Positions 50,701 through 60,200 of a DNA stretch of 64,000 nucleotides are shown piece by piece (position 1 is the first letter of the stretch; every line of letters begins with the position of its first letter). The stretch is from the NCBI RefSeq assembly GCF_028561275.1, contig NZ_JAQQTF010000006.1, forward strand, positions 248,001 to 312,000, read 5' to 3'. Below the pieces are notes generated by a model. The model saw only the letters and a program-made list of their open reading frames with translations. It was not told the origin of the DNA and did no database searches. A program made the position numbers and the translations under genes. Source of the stretch: Aureisphaera galaxeae. GTDB taxonomy: Bacteria > Bacteroidota > Bacteroidia > Flavobacteriales > Flavobacteriaceae.

Positions 50701-52331
50701 AAGAAGGCATCGTCGATTACCAATTTGCATTCGGCATCCTGAATGATAAACTCCTTTCGGGAATCTGGATAATCGGGATGAATGGGCACATAGGCCGCAC
50801 CCGATTTTAAAACGGCTAATAGGGTGACAACGATTTCCTCTTTTTCTGAGAGGATTACCGCTACCTTATCTTCCAATTGTATGTTGAGCTTCTCGTTGAG
50901 AACGTTTGCCAACCTACTCGACTTTTCATCAATTTCTTGATAGGTATAGGATCCAGAGGAACAGGTAAGAGCAATATTATCTTTGTTTTTGGCTACCTGC
51001 TCAGCAAATAGGCTTACAATGGTTTGGTCACTTTTGTGATCTTTGAAATCACCCAACTGAATCAGCACTTCGCGCTCCTCTTCGGAAACCAAAGAAATAT
51101 CTCTTAAAGCGGTGTGTTCTTCTGTAACTGTCGTCTCCAAAATGCGTTCAATAAGTTGCATTACAGATTGAACGGTCCCTTTACGGAAATACAAATCGTT
51201 ATACGTTAAAATAAGCTCGAAGCTCTCCTGCTGCTCTTTTACCAATAGATTGAAATCGTACTTACCCCATCCTTCATTATTGGCTGCGGTGTTTTCGTCT
51301 CCTTCTTCATAAGCATCATAGGCAAACAACACATCGAACAACGCGGTTCTACTCATGTCTTTCTTAGGATTGATCTCACTCACCAATCGGTCGAAAGGCA
51401 ATGCCTTAAAGCCTTCGGCTTCTACCCAGGTCTCGTCAACCACCTTATTGATGTCCAATAATGACTTCTCTGTTTCAATCTGGGATCTTAGTACGACAAG
51501 GTTTTCTACTGGTCCCAAAAGGACTTGAGAACTGTCTTCCCTTGGGTTCATGAACGATCCAATCACTATATCAGAGAGACCGCTAAAACGCGCTAGCGTC
51601 ATCTTGTAGGCTGACAAAAACAGGCTTCTTGGGCTTAATCTGTGTTTTTTGGCAAATGCCGCCACTGCTGCTTTGGGTAATTCCATTTTAATGGAATTAG
51701 AGGCGTATTTATGAATTTTATCACGCTCCGTATCGGTAGGCAAATAAAGCACTTGTAGGTTGTGCAGTTTCGATTTCCAATGAAAGATGAGGGATTCCAA
51801 ATCGTCATTGGAAAGGGAATTTTGCCAATCGGAATAGTTACTGTATTTAATGGGCGCTGTAGTTATAGACGCGTTATTCAATACGGAAAGCAACTCCTTT
51901 CGAATGGTTTTCACACTAAATCGATCTACGATGGCGTGGTGCAATACTACTAATACATGTGTTTCCTCCTCTTTTTGCTCTACATACACTTTCATTAGGC
52001 AATCGAAATCCAACGGTACTTGCCTTAGGGATTCCAAGCGTTCAGCAATATTGGTTTCGTTCACTGCGATGCGTGCAAAATCGAAATCGGCTGCAGGTGC
52101 AATTACTTGTGAAACCTTTCCATCTTCGCTTACTAAGGATGTTCGCAATACCTCATGTCGTTGTACCAATGCTTCAAAAGAATTCGACAATTCATTATTC
52201 GAAACTTTACGGTCCAGCTTTAGGTACAATGGAATATTATGGTATATTGGACTGCCATCATACAAATCGTCCTTTTCGAAATAATCTATAAACCATAAAC
52301 GTTGCTGGTGATATGAACTTAATGTTTTCAT
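44751..52331 (-). CDS. NRPS subunit Nrp4 (C-A-T-C-A-T-C), Thr then Val-like
   Basis: 2526 aa, ATG start. C1 begins at residue ~1 (SSYHQQRLWFIDYF) and has HHAIVDR near 130, Gly replaced by Arg; it is of a different lineage from the other C domains. A1 (SGTTG ~575) has pocket DFWSVGMVHK, Thr-like. T1 (IGGHS ~960). C2 (HHIISDG ~1153). A2 (SGSTG ~1621) has pocket DAFWLGATFK, Val-like. T2 (LGGNS ~2003). C3 (~2075-2480, HHIIGDG ~2196, intact) is unpaired in this protein and should serve the A-first protein Nrp5. The tail is acidic (EHDSFF...MDSDF), like Nrp11. The preceding protein Nrp3 ends in its own C domain, so two C domains meet at the Nrp3-Nrp4 junction. No TubC domain at the N-terminus. Confidence 0.96.
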   Translation of the reverse strand: MKTLSSYHQQRLWFIDYFEKDDLYDGSPIYHNIPLYLKLDRKVSNNELSNSFEALVQRHEVLRTSLVSEDGKVSQVIAPAADFDFARIAVNETNIAERLESLRQVPLDFDCLMKVYVEQKEEETHVLVVLHHAIVDRFSVKTIRKELLSVLNNASITTAPIKYSNYSDWQNSLSNDDLESLIFHWKSKLHNLQVLYLPTDTERDKIHKYASNSIKMELPKAAVAAFAKKHRLSPRSLFLSAYKMTLARFSGLSDIVIGSFMNPREDSSQVLLGPVENLVVLRSQIETEKSLLDINKVVDETWVEAEGFKALPFDRLVSEINPKKDMSRTALFDVLFAYDAYEEGDENTAANNEGWGKYDFNLLVKEQQESFELILTYNDLYFRKGTVQSVMQLIERILETTVTEEHTALRDISLVSEEEREVLIQLGDFKDHKSDQTIVSLFAEQVAKNKDNIALTCSSGSYTYQEIDEKSSRLANVLNEKLNIQLEDKVAVILSEKEEIVVTLLAVLKSGAAYVPIHPDYPDSRKEFIIQDAECKLVIDDAFFDKWSLSLESASSINPNNNIAPANLAYIIYTSGTTGQPKGVLIENRNVISLLNSCYEKLNVTSNDTWLFFHSYCFDFSVWEIFGSLLSGGTVCIAEDADSKNAKDLSDLMNRTNTTVFSQTPSAFYNFIEVGNEVPSLRYVVFGGEALNPHKLKTWAEKHPQVDLINMYGITETTVHVTYKKLEIEDLSNDISNIGKPLSFAKCYVLNKEQQLLPYGMPGELYVAGSGLARGYVNRPKLNEERFLKTNSFGVNETLYRTGDLVRYMENGELEYLGRVDDQVKIRGYRIELDEIKRQLQTFDKVKQVAVKVFEHTDGDKSIVAYVSAANGVAQDDIRSYIATRLPEYMIPTFIIVMDHIPLNSNGKIDKASLPSPLDVLSANTDAQVPPENPVEETIFAIWKEILGSDNFGTTENFFEIGGHSLRATRLMASLQKEFNVKIGLKDIFENASIKEQARFVNAQEKSTFTEIPQVEESEYYPISSAQRRLWVLSQMEGGSKAYNMPSQISLKGSHSIDDFKKAILAVVDRHEILRTVFVTLEDGAVMQKVIPTDEMDFEIEIIDFRNEEDPKAACSAYITTDAEVPFDLENGPLLRAAIIQVSDQEYTFYYNMHHIISDGWSMEVLSKDVLAYYEAFTQDTEPQLPELRIQYKDYAQWQLNEMSRPEFEEHKNYWTSKLEGEIPLIDLPSRKQRPKVKSYKGAVQRTYLSPEITSSVNQFAKEGNGSLFTTLLATWKVLLHKYTSLTDLVVGSPVSGRDHNDLADQIGFYVNTLVLRNSLHPEKSFKAFQNQVHEATLASYEHQLYSFDQLVEDVDPKVDPSRSPFFDIIFTLQTKNHEVDLGEVTEKDSKEIILKEDRASKFDLQVIFEEEGDQLSFHIGYNTDVYDNEMISALMIHFKELLNQVMNNPEVQIAAIDYLSVEEKEQLLVSFNDSISDYPKEKSVVELFAEQVQETPEATAIVFEGKTLTYAELDTLSNQMAHYLLQNYELSSEDFIGIKLDRNEWHIVAILAILKAGCAYVPIDVDYPEDRIAFMETDSHCQLSVDAAFVKEFDAVKETYGTELPQLTIGANQLAYVIYTSGSTGKPKGVLVEHQSIVRLVKATNYCQLTEDNVLLTTGSFSFDATIFEFFGTLLNGAKLVITSKDTMLDARGLAKEIEQNSVEVMWFTSGWLNQLVDTHLELFAPLKTVLVGGDRLSPIHIEKLKKAHKELNVINAYGPTENTTFTTTYPIEEVTADIPIGYPISNGTIYVLDETRQLVPVGVTGEIYLGGDGLSRGYLNRPDLTEEKFVPNPFKEGERLYRTGDLGAWLPNGALTFVGRVDNQVKVNGHRIELGEIEYQLQNKEGINEVVVLIEEVADQEKQINAYFVSEEEENVTTLRSYLSNELPDYMLPHAFVQVEEMPLNGNGKVDKKALLALDNGVTLNGADYEAPTNELEAQLAEVWGAILNRKTVGITDDFFELGGNSLKLLNLINEFHKKFDYKITMKEIFSYRTVKEQAELIGNAKKDTYVEIEKVPEEESYPVSVTQKRLLLLSHMDESSVAYNMPTSMVLKDVQDIEKFKTAVHATIERHEILRTVFREDTEGNNRQWVLSKEELNFKIEEVDFRSSTDAEKGVNDYITQDSYAKFDLVNGPLLRASLLRISDEDYIFYYNMHHIIGDGWSIEVLSKDVMAFYKAFLNDTTPELPELRIQYKDYAIWQLNRFKNNEVDISKLYWFNQFKGDIPTLDLSFSKPRPKMKTFTGDLIPHRVSKEALDGLNALAARTETTLFMNLMCMFGMVLNRYSHQKEFIVGSPMVARMNAELKDQIGFYVNTLIYGIDIDTTETYQEMLQKMKNKVLENFEYREYPFDLLVEDLGQGKDFSRNPLFDAMLVINEHQGASSGSVKGSSNIRFKNQGVKSKFDITFTFNVYKEKINCNVIFNTDLYDRQDVEEMLSTFMGLIDTVLEDDSLTVNDYINSMIQEEELQEHDSFFSEMMKSMDSDF

Positions 52332-52368
52332 TCTTTTGAAATATTAAATGGTATGTATTGTTGTGTAG

Positions 52369-52386
52369 CCCATGAAAATTCATGGG
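52369..52386 (-). other. hairpin between Nrp3 and Nrp4
   Basis: CCCATGAA and TTCATGGG form an 8 bp inverted repeat with 2 nt between the arms (a 7 bp stem with a 4 nt loop is realistic). It is in the 84 bp gap, 38 nt before the Nrp4 start codon. No U-tract, so not a clear terminator; a processing or translation element, or an operator, are alternatives. Confidence 0.4.
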
Positions 52387-52415
52387 ACATTCTAAGGCGG
52401 AAAGGCCTGTTATCA

Positions 52416-55400
52416 TTAGAAATTAAAACTGGGTATAGAAGCCTTGTCTATTAGGCTAATCTTATGAATCTCGGCAGTGGGCTGTTCCAAAAGCTGTGTA
52501 AGGCATTTTTTGAACCTATTGCCTAAATTGGAGATCTCTTTTGTATCGAATACCTCCGTTTGATACTCGATGGTAAACGAAATGTGATCGTCGTATTCGT
52601 ACAGGTAAAAACAAATAGGAAACTTGCTTTTACGAGTAGGTTGTGGCTTAGGAGTGAATGTTATGGCACTAAACTCTCCTTCGGATTGAGTGGCTTCGGA
52701 ACAATGCACGATGTTTAAATACACATCGATCCTATCGGCTAGGTTGAAGTTGTACTCCCTTTCAAAATCCTCTATAATGCTATCGAAAGGGTAAAACGCA
52801 GCATCCATAAGTTGCAATTGCTCCTTGGCATTCTCCTGTAAGAAGTGCGTTACTTGCTGTTCATCTTTTACGTTGATTCTAATAGGCAACATATTGAGGT
52901 ACAATCCTACCTGTTGCATAAGATCTGGATGATTGCGCAAACTAATAGGCAAGCCTACTACTACATCTTCCTGTCCGGTAGTTTTGTGAATCAGAACTCC
53001 CAACGCGGATGACATCAGGCTCATCAACCCCACGCCTCCCTCGGCGCTGTATTTCTTTAGCGATTGTACCAGATCGGCATCGAAAGAATCACTAAAAGCA
53101 CCTCCTTCGAAATCGGAAGCGTTCCTTCCATTGATCCAATTACTTTTGGACTGAATTTTTTCTAAGTAGGTCTTTAAAAATGCCTTCTGAGGCGCAAATT
53201 CGTTATGTACCAATTTCTTGGTAATCCATGCAACATAATCCTTATTCTGAACCGGTAAGGGTTCTACTTGTAACAGTCCTCCGTGCTTTAAGGCATCGTA
53301 GGTCTGCTGAATTTCCTTAATAAGTATTTCATACGAACCGAAATCCCCAATGATATGGTGCATCACATATGACATGACATAGGTATCTTCCGATGTCAGA
53401 AGCAGTAACACTCGGAACAAAGGCGCATTTCCTAAGTGAAAACCGGCAGCCTTAAAGTGCTCCAATGTTTGTTCTATGGTCTCAGAGGACTCCGATTGAA
53501 AACGGAATACCGAATCGATATCGATGGTATCTTTTATGAACTGTACCACATCCCCTTCTTGAGTCACCGAAAAATAGGTGCGAAGCGCTTCATGTCTATT
53601 GCAAATATGGGCAATGGATGCTTTCAGTATTTCTACATCCAAATCTCCCGCCACTAAGTAGTCGGATATCATATGATGAGCCATAGAGCCTTCTTCCGAT
53701 TGGGAAGCGATCCAAATGCGCAACTGTTCGTTAGAGACAGGATAGCCAGTTTTGGACAGTGCAATGGGTTGAATGGTATCGGTCATTCCACCTTTGTTTT
53801 CCTTCAGTATCTCGGCCAATCCGCTTATGGTAGGGTTTTCATAGAATCGCTTCACTGCGATCTTTATATTGAATTCTTGTTGAATGAGGGAAATCATTTT
53901 GAATACCTTCAAGCTGTTTCCTCCCAATTCGAAGAAACCATCGGTAACTCCCATTTCTTCCCTACCCAAAACGGTCTGCCAAATGGCCACCAGTTGTTCT
54001 TCGGTTTTTGAGCGAGGAGCTACATAATCATTTCCTGTTTGCGTCCCAGACTTATCGTAAGTGGCCAATTTCTTTTTGTCCACCTTACCATTGGTTGTTA
54101 ATGGAAAAGCGTCTAAGGAAACGAACACATTCGGGATCATATAATTGGGCAATTTCTCTTTTAGGAATTCCCTAAGGTTTTTAATGCTTTCGGAATTTTC
54201 GGAAACATAGTACGCCACCAACTCCATTTCTCCTTCGCTCGACGTTTCTACGAGCACCACCACTTCATTTATTCCTTCTTTGCTCTGTAATGTAGTTTCA
54301 ATTTCACCCAGCTCTATACGATGTCCACGTATTTTTACTTGATCGTCGGTGCGGCCCAGAAATTCAATGGTTCCGTCCGGTAACCAGCGACCTAAATCTC
54401 CTGTTTTATAAAGGTTTTCCTCAGATTTGAAGGGACTAGGAATAAACCGTTCTTCGTTTAGATCGGGACGATTGTAATATCCTCTTGCCAAGCCATCTCC
54501 TCCTAAATAAAGTTCCCCTGTTACGCCAATAGGCACTATGTTGAGGTGAGTGTCTAACAAGTAACAGGTACTGTTCGAAATAGGTATTCCAATAGGAATA
54601 TTTTTCACTGTACTCGGCCCCTCTTCTACTGCATAGTAAGTGGAAAAGGTAGTATTCTCCGTAGGACCATAAGCGTTGTGAACGTTTACGGTTGGATATA
54701 GTTTCTTAAATTTTCGGGCATGCGGGGTTGAAGCCTTCTCGCCTCCAAATAAAATGTATTTCAATCTACCTAAAGAAGGTAGTTCTGCATCGGTAATGGC
54801 ATTGAAGAAGACCACTGTTAAAAAGAATACATCTACTTCATAATCGTTAATAAGGGTATCCAGTTTCGGCAGATCCAAATAAATATCCTTGGGTGCAATG
54901 ACCAAGGTTCCCCCGTTTAGCAATGCGGCATAAATATCGAAGGTGGAACCATCGAATGAAAAATTGGAAAGCCCCAAAACAACGGTTCCTCTTTTAAGCC
55001 CTACGTAGTTGGTGTTTTTTACCAATCGAATGATCCCCATTTGCTCGATCATAACCCCTTTCGGTCTTCCTGTGGAACCCGAAGTATACATTAAGTACGC
55101 CAATTGGTTGGGCGATAGGGTCAATTCTGGAACTGAAGCTGGATATTGATCCTTTTCTTCTTTAAAACGCTCCAGGACATCGGCATCTATGGTAAGCGAG
55201 CAATTGCTATCGCTCTCCATATATTCGATACGCTCTGTTGGATAGTCCATATCGATAGGTACATAGGCGGCCCCTACTTTCAGGATCGCCAGAATGGATA
55301 GTACCGACCATTCGCTCCTTGGGATTCTAATCCCGATAAAATCTCCTTTGTAAATTTCGTAGTTGGAGAGTAAGAAATGAGCCATTTTATTGGACAAATC

Positions 55401-57104
55401 CTCCAACTCTTGATAGGTCCACTCACGATCTTCGTAGATAACTGCAACCGCATCGGGTGTTTGACTAACCTGATCCCTAAAGAGATCTACCAAGGTTACA
55501 TCTTTTGGATACGCCACCGTGGTATTGTTAAAATCCCCTAGGATTTCCCATCGCTCCTCTTCAGACAGGTATTCAATCCGTTTTAGGGGAGTATTGCTTT
55601 GATCGATAAGTGCCGGAATTAATTGTTTGAAGTGATTCAAAAACCGCTTTAACATCCCCATTCCATACACATCGGTATTATAGGTTAGTTTTAAGGACAA
55701 TTGTTCTCCCTCTTCCCTAGCGATGATTTGAAGATCGAACTTAGCGGTTCCATCATCCAAAGTCTTTATACTTTCAGAATCCTTAATTTCCGTAGCCTCG
55801 AAGTCTTCATCTACCCTATTTTGAAGGGTAAAGATAACATCGAACAAAGCACTTCGGGAAGGATCTCCTTTGATATTAAGGTCTTCTATGATCTGATCGA
55901 ATGAATACGCCTGATGTTCAAAATCATTCAGGGTAGATTCGCATAATTTCTTGTAGAATTGAGCAAAACTGTCGTTAGCGTCTATCGAATTGCGTAAAAC
56001 AAGGGTATTGACATAGAGTCCAATCTGATTGAGTAAATCCGAATGATCGCGTCCCGAAACAGGTGTTCCCACCATGATATCTTCCTGACCTGTATATTTG
56101 GAAAACAGCACATTGTACACGGCCAAAACCGCAGTAAATAAACTTCCTCCATGGGCTTGTACCCACTTATTGAGTGCTTGTGTCGCTTCTTTTGAAAGGT
56201 AGGTCTGTAGGGCCGCTCCTTTATAGGTTTTAATGCTCGGTCGTTGCTTTCTTGTAGGTAGATCTAATAGAGGAATCTCACCTCCTAGTTTTTCTTCCCA
56301 GTACTTTTTATGTGAATCGAAAGCGGGTTGTTGGCTTTCGTTCCTATACCAAGCCGCATAATCTTTATACTGAATGGAAAGTTCGGGCACGTTGGACTCG
56401 GTATTGTTTTGATAGGCTTCGTAGTAGGCCAAAACATCCCTGGATAATATATCCATAGACCAACCATCGCTAATGATGTGATGCATGTTGAAATAGAACT
56501 CGTATTCCATTTCTTCCAATCGGAATAGCTTGGCTCTCAGCAAAGGCCCCTGCTCTAAATTAAAGGCTACCTGCTTGTCGGCGGTAATGATCGAATGACA
56601 AGTACCTTCTGCATCACTTTCATTTCGTAAATCATGGTAATCGATAGAAAATTGGAAGTCTTCAATCTCTTTTACTTGTTGCATGACCGCGCCAGTGTCC
56701 GTTTCAAAAAATACGGTACGAAGAATATCATGTCTTTCAATAACAGCATAGAGTGCCTTTTTGAAATTTTCGATATCGTAAGCTCCAGAAAGTCTTACCT
56801 GAGAAGGCATTTGATAGGCTTTGGATTCTTCTTCGTATTGACAAAGCATCCACATTCTACCCTGTGCGCTGGAAACCGGATAGGCTTCCTGTTTGGGTTG
56901 CACAGGAATAGCTGCTTGGGTATCGCTGGCATTATCCAATAGCGTCAAATATTCGATCAACCCTTCTTTGTTGGCTCTAATGGCTTCCAAAAGTTCAGGG
57001 GCAATCGCCTCACCGTAGGTAATGAGATCTAATTCTCCTTGATCCAATACCAATTGGGCATTGCTCTTTCTTAAATCCGATAGTATTTTCAAAAGTTCTT
57101 CCAT
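52416..57104 (-). CDS. NRPS subunit Nrp3 (TubC-C-A-T-C), Ile/Val-like module
   Basis: 1562 aa from the ATG at 57102-57104; the frame reaches a TTG at 57126-57128 but that start crowds a 9 bp hairpin and is rejected. TubC docking (~1-55; EELLKILSDLRKSNAQLVL). C1 (HHIISDG ~207). A (SGSTG ~674) with pocket DGFFLGATFK, typical of branched aliphatic residues such as Ile or Val. T (LGGNS ~1058). A second C domain (~1100-1550) has HHIIGDF near 1248, Gly replaced by Phe but His and Asp kept. The next protein, Nrp4, starts with its own C domain, so one of the two is surplus. The C-terminus (SIPSFNF) lacks the Ile-ending pattern, consistent with Nrp4 having no TubC domain. Confidence 0.95.
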   Translation of the reverse strand: MEELLKILSDLRKSNAQLVLDQGELDLITYGEAIAPELLEAIRANKEGLIEYLTLLDNASDTQAAIPVQPKQEAYPVSSAQGRMWMLCQYEEESKAYQMPSQVRLSGAYDIENFKKALYAVIERHDILRTVFFETDTGAVMQQVKEIEDFQFSIDYHDLRNESDAEGTCHSIITADKQVAFNLEQGPLLRAKLFRLEEMEYEFYFNMHHIISDGWSMDILSRDVLAYYEAYQNNTESNVPELSIQYKDYAAWYRNESQQPAFDSHKKYWEEKLGGEIPLLDLPTRKQRPSIKTYKGAALQTYLSKEATQALNKWVQAHGGSLFTAVLAVYNVLFSKYTGQEDIMVGTPVSGRDHSDLLNQIGLYVNTLVLRNSIDANDSFAQFYKKLCESTLNDFEHQAYSFDQIIEDLNIKGDPSRSALFDVIFTLQNRVDEDFEATEIKDSESIKTLDDGTAKFDLQIIAREEGEQLSLKLTYNTDVYGMGMLKRFLNHFKQLIPALIDQSNTPLKRIEYLSEEERWEILGDFNNTTVAYPKDVTLVDLFRDQVSQTPDAVAVIYEDREWTYQELEDLSNKMAHFLLSNYEIYKGDFIGIRIPRSEWSVLSILAILKVGAAYVPIDMDYPTERIEYMESDSNCSLTIDADVLERFKEEKDQYPASVPELTLSPNQLAYLMYTSGSTGRPKGVMIEQMGIIRLVKNTNYVGLKRGTVVLGLSNFSFDGSTFDIYAALLNGGTLVIAPKDIYLDLPKLDTLINDYEVDVFFLTVVFFNAITDAELPSLGRLKYILFGGEKASTPHARKFKKLYPTVNVHNAYGPTENTTFSTYYAVEEGPSTVKNIPIGIPISNSTCYLLDTHLNIVPIGVTGELYLGGDGLARGYYNRPDLNEERFIPSPFKSEENLYKTGDLGRWLPDGTIEFLGRTDDQVKIRGHRIELGEIETTLQSKEGINEVVVLVETSSEGEMELVAYYVSENSESIKNLREFLKEKLPNYMIPNVFVSLDAFPLTTNGKVDKKKLATYDKSGTQTGNDYVAPRSKTEEQLVAIWQTVLGREEMGVTDGFFELGGNSLKVFKMISLIQQEFNIKIAVKRFYENPTISGLAEILKENKGGMTDTIQPIALSKTGYPVSNEQLRIWIASQSEEGSMAHHMISDYLVAGDLDVEILKASIAHICNRHEALRTYFSVTQEGDVVQFIKDTIDIDSVFRFQSESSETIEQTLEHFKAAGFHLGNAPLFRVLLLLTSEDTYVMSYVMHHIIGDFGSYEILIKEIQQTYDALKHGGLLQVEPLPVQNKDYVAWITKKLVHNEFAPQKAFLKTYLEKIQSKSNWINGRNASDFEGGAFSDSFDADLVQSLKKYSAEGGVGLMSLMSSALGVLIHKTTGQEDVVVGLPISLRNHPDLMQQVGLYLNMLPIRINVKDEQQVTHFLQENAKEQLQLMDAAFYPFDSIIEDFEREYNFNLADRIDVYLNIVHCSEATQSEGEFSAITFTPKPQPTRKSKFPICFYLYEYDDHISFTIEYQTEVFDTKEISNLGNRFKKCLTQLLEQPTAEIHKISLIDKASIPSFNF

Positions 57105-57135
57105 CTTGCGAATGATGCTTTTGTGCAATGGTTGT

Positions 57136-57159
57136 ATTTCCCGAGATGATTCGGGAAAT
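57136..57159 (-). other. 9 bp hairpin between Nrp2 and Nrp3
   Basis: ATTTCCCGA (57136-57144) and TCGGGAAAT (57151-57159) are perfect inverted repeats around a 6 nt loop, the strongest stem seen at a gene border here. No U-tract follows on the minus strand. It lies 31 nt before the chosen Nrp3 start. Confidence 0.45.
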
Positions 57160-57213
57160 GCCTTCCATTAAAAATGTTGTATTTGGCTTGTGTTCCTCCT
57201 TTTTGATAAGGGG

Positions 57214-60200
57214 TTAGATTCTAATTTTTTGAGCGGCTTGTTTATTGCTCTTTTGCTCTTTTTCCCAAAGGATCTGATTAATAAGTTCTGCCAATTGGGA
57301 AATATTTCTCAGTTTGAAAATGGATGTGAAGTCGATATTTAAATGGAAAATCGTATTCACTTTAGTAAGCATACTTACTGCTTTTAGGCTATGTCCTCCC
57401 AAATCGAAAAAGTCGTCCTTAATTCCGATCTTTTCTTTATTGAGCACCGCTTCCCAAATTTCCACGAGGGTACGTTCTACCCTGTCCCTAGGTGCTTCAT
57501 AAACGGCACTTACCGAAAGGGTTTCAGCAGACATGCTTAACAGCAATTTGTGATCTAATTTTCCATTGGGGGTTAAGGGTAATTTTTCTAGTTGAATGTA
57601 TTGTGCAGGGATCATGTATTGCGGTAGAAAGGAAGCCAAATAGTCTCGTAAACTACTCGCATTCTCTTCAATATTGGCCACCAAAAACGCAATCAATTCA
57701 CTCGGCTGTCCTTCTGTTTCTTTTACGCGTACGGCTACATCGGTTACGCCTTCCTTTTTTCGGAGCAATGTTTCAATTTCTCCTAATTCGATTCGGTATC
57801 CGTTCACCTTTACCTGATCGTCTTTCCTTCCCACAAAGTCGATGGTACCGTCGGGTAACCACCGTGCTAAATCGCCACTTTTGTACAAACGCTGGGTAGG
57901 ATCGAACGGATTCGCAATAAAACGATCCCGAGTAAGGTCTTCTTTGTTGAGATACCCTCTTGCTACTCCTTCTCCAGAAATACATACTTCCCCTACCACC
58001 CATTTGGGCTGTAACTTCAGATCATCCGTAAGAATATAGACCTGCTCATTCAGTAAAGGCTTCCCAATCGTTAGATTGGTCGGTCCCAGTACTTGAGTGG
58101 CCGTACTCCAAATGGTTGTTTCCGTAGGCCCGTATGCATTGATAATCGTAATTCCCTTAAAATCGTCCAAATGTTTCAACAAGGATTTTGGGAATGATTC
58201 GCCTCCTAATATCATTAATTTGAGATGCGGTAGGTCATTCGTTAAGAATATGTCCAACAACTGATTGAATCTAGAAGGGGTGATCTGTAATACCTCTACT
58301 TGGTCCTTTATTAACCTTTCAACATATAGCTGTGGAGATAGTAATTCTTTAGCGTTAAATAAGACAAGTTCTTTCCCAGAACAAAGGCTTCCGAATATTT
58401 CAAAAAATGAAATATCGAACACCACATTAATAGTAGCCGCTATGGTATCGTAATCGTTCAGATTAAGGATCCCATCCCTATTCTGAATTAAAGAAACCGC
58501 ATTGCCGTGTTCTATCATTACTCCCTTGGGTTTCCCTGTAGATCCGGAAGTGTATATGATATACGCCAAATTATGGGGCGCGATAGCCACATCGGGCGCG
58601 GTATCTTCCCAGGTATCTTTTGCAAATGCCTCTAGGAGTTCAGCATTGATGGTTAGTTTGCAGTTACTGTCATTGATAATATAAGACAGTCTGTCCGCTG
58701 GAAAATTAGGATCCAAAGGAACATAACCAGCTCCCAGTTTCAAAATAGCCAATATGGATATAATGAGCATTTCATTTCTTTCTAACAGTACACCAATCTT
58801 ATCCTCTACATCAACATCGTACTGTGCGCTTAAAAAGTTTGCAAGTCTGTTGGATGCTACATCCAATTCACCGTACGTAAATGGGCGGTCGTTAAACCGT
58901 AAAGCCACATGATCCTTTTGGGTATAGACCTGTTCTTTAAACAAGTCGATAAGCGTTCTATCGGTGTTATGTTTGAATGTGGTCGCATTAAAATCGTAAA
59001 CCAATTCCCGTTGCTCTTCTTCAGAAAGCAATTCAATTTGAGATAATGGAAGTTCGGGTGCTGCTACCCCATTAATGATCATTCTTTCAAAATGGGAAAC
59101 AAGCTGTTTTACATAGGCTTCGCTATAGATATCGGTATTGTAATCCAATACCAGTTTTAATCCTTTGTCTTCTTCCACAAAAGAGAAGTTCATATCGAAT
59201 TGACTCGTTTCCTTCTTTTTCTCGTAGGGTTGAATGGAAATTCCATCCATTTCATGTCCTTGGGAAGACAGTAGGTTTTTTTGATTCTGAAAAACCACCA
59301 TTACATCAAACAAAGCAGATCTAGAAACGTCTCTTTTTACCTCGATAAGATCGACCAAATTGTCGAAGGGAAAGGATTGATATTTATAGGCATCTATAAG
59401 TGTTTCCTTTTGTTCCGTAAGTAACCCTTTGAAGCCAGCATCTGCATTGAAGGTTGTTCTAATGGCCAAGGTATTGAGGTATAAACCAATTTGATGTTCC
59501 AAGTCGGGATGTTCCCTCCCAGCTACTGCGGTACCCAATACAATGTCCGAAGCATTGCTATATCTGTAAAACAAACCATTTATTCCCGCCATAATGCCCA
59601 TAAATAAGCTCGCTTCCTGCTCTTGGGTAAATTGGGAAAGGTTTGTATAGAAGACATCGGAAAAGCGGTATTCCATCGAATCACCGTTATACGTCTTTAC
59701 CTTGGGACGCTTCTTAGTCGAAGGAATGCTTAAAACAGGGATTTCTCCACTGAATTTTTGTTGCCAATACGTTTTTGCCGTTTGTAATCTTTGTTCCTGT
59801 GCATCGCCTTCCATCCATTCTGCATAATCCTTATACTGGATGGGCAATTCTTGCCATTGCGGAGTTTGTTCTTTTTGCAACGCATTGTAGCATTGCACGA
59901 TTTCCTTGGAAAGCACCTCCATGGACCAACCATCGCCTACTATGTGGTGTAGGTTGAATAAGAGGATATGTTTGTTTTCATCGCATTTTAGCACGCCCAC
60001 CTTGAGCAGTGGAGCTGTAGCTAGATCGAAGGGTTTCGATCGATGTTCCGAAATAATCGCATCTAATTTTTCCGGTGATACATTACTAACATCTTGATAA
60101 TTGATGGAAAAATCGAGTGCATCTTCAGAAACAATATATTGTCTTAGGGTTCCACTTTCATCCTGACGGAAATAGGTTCGCAAACTCTCATGACGTTCAA

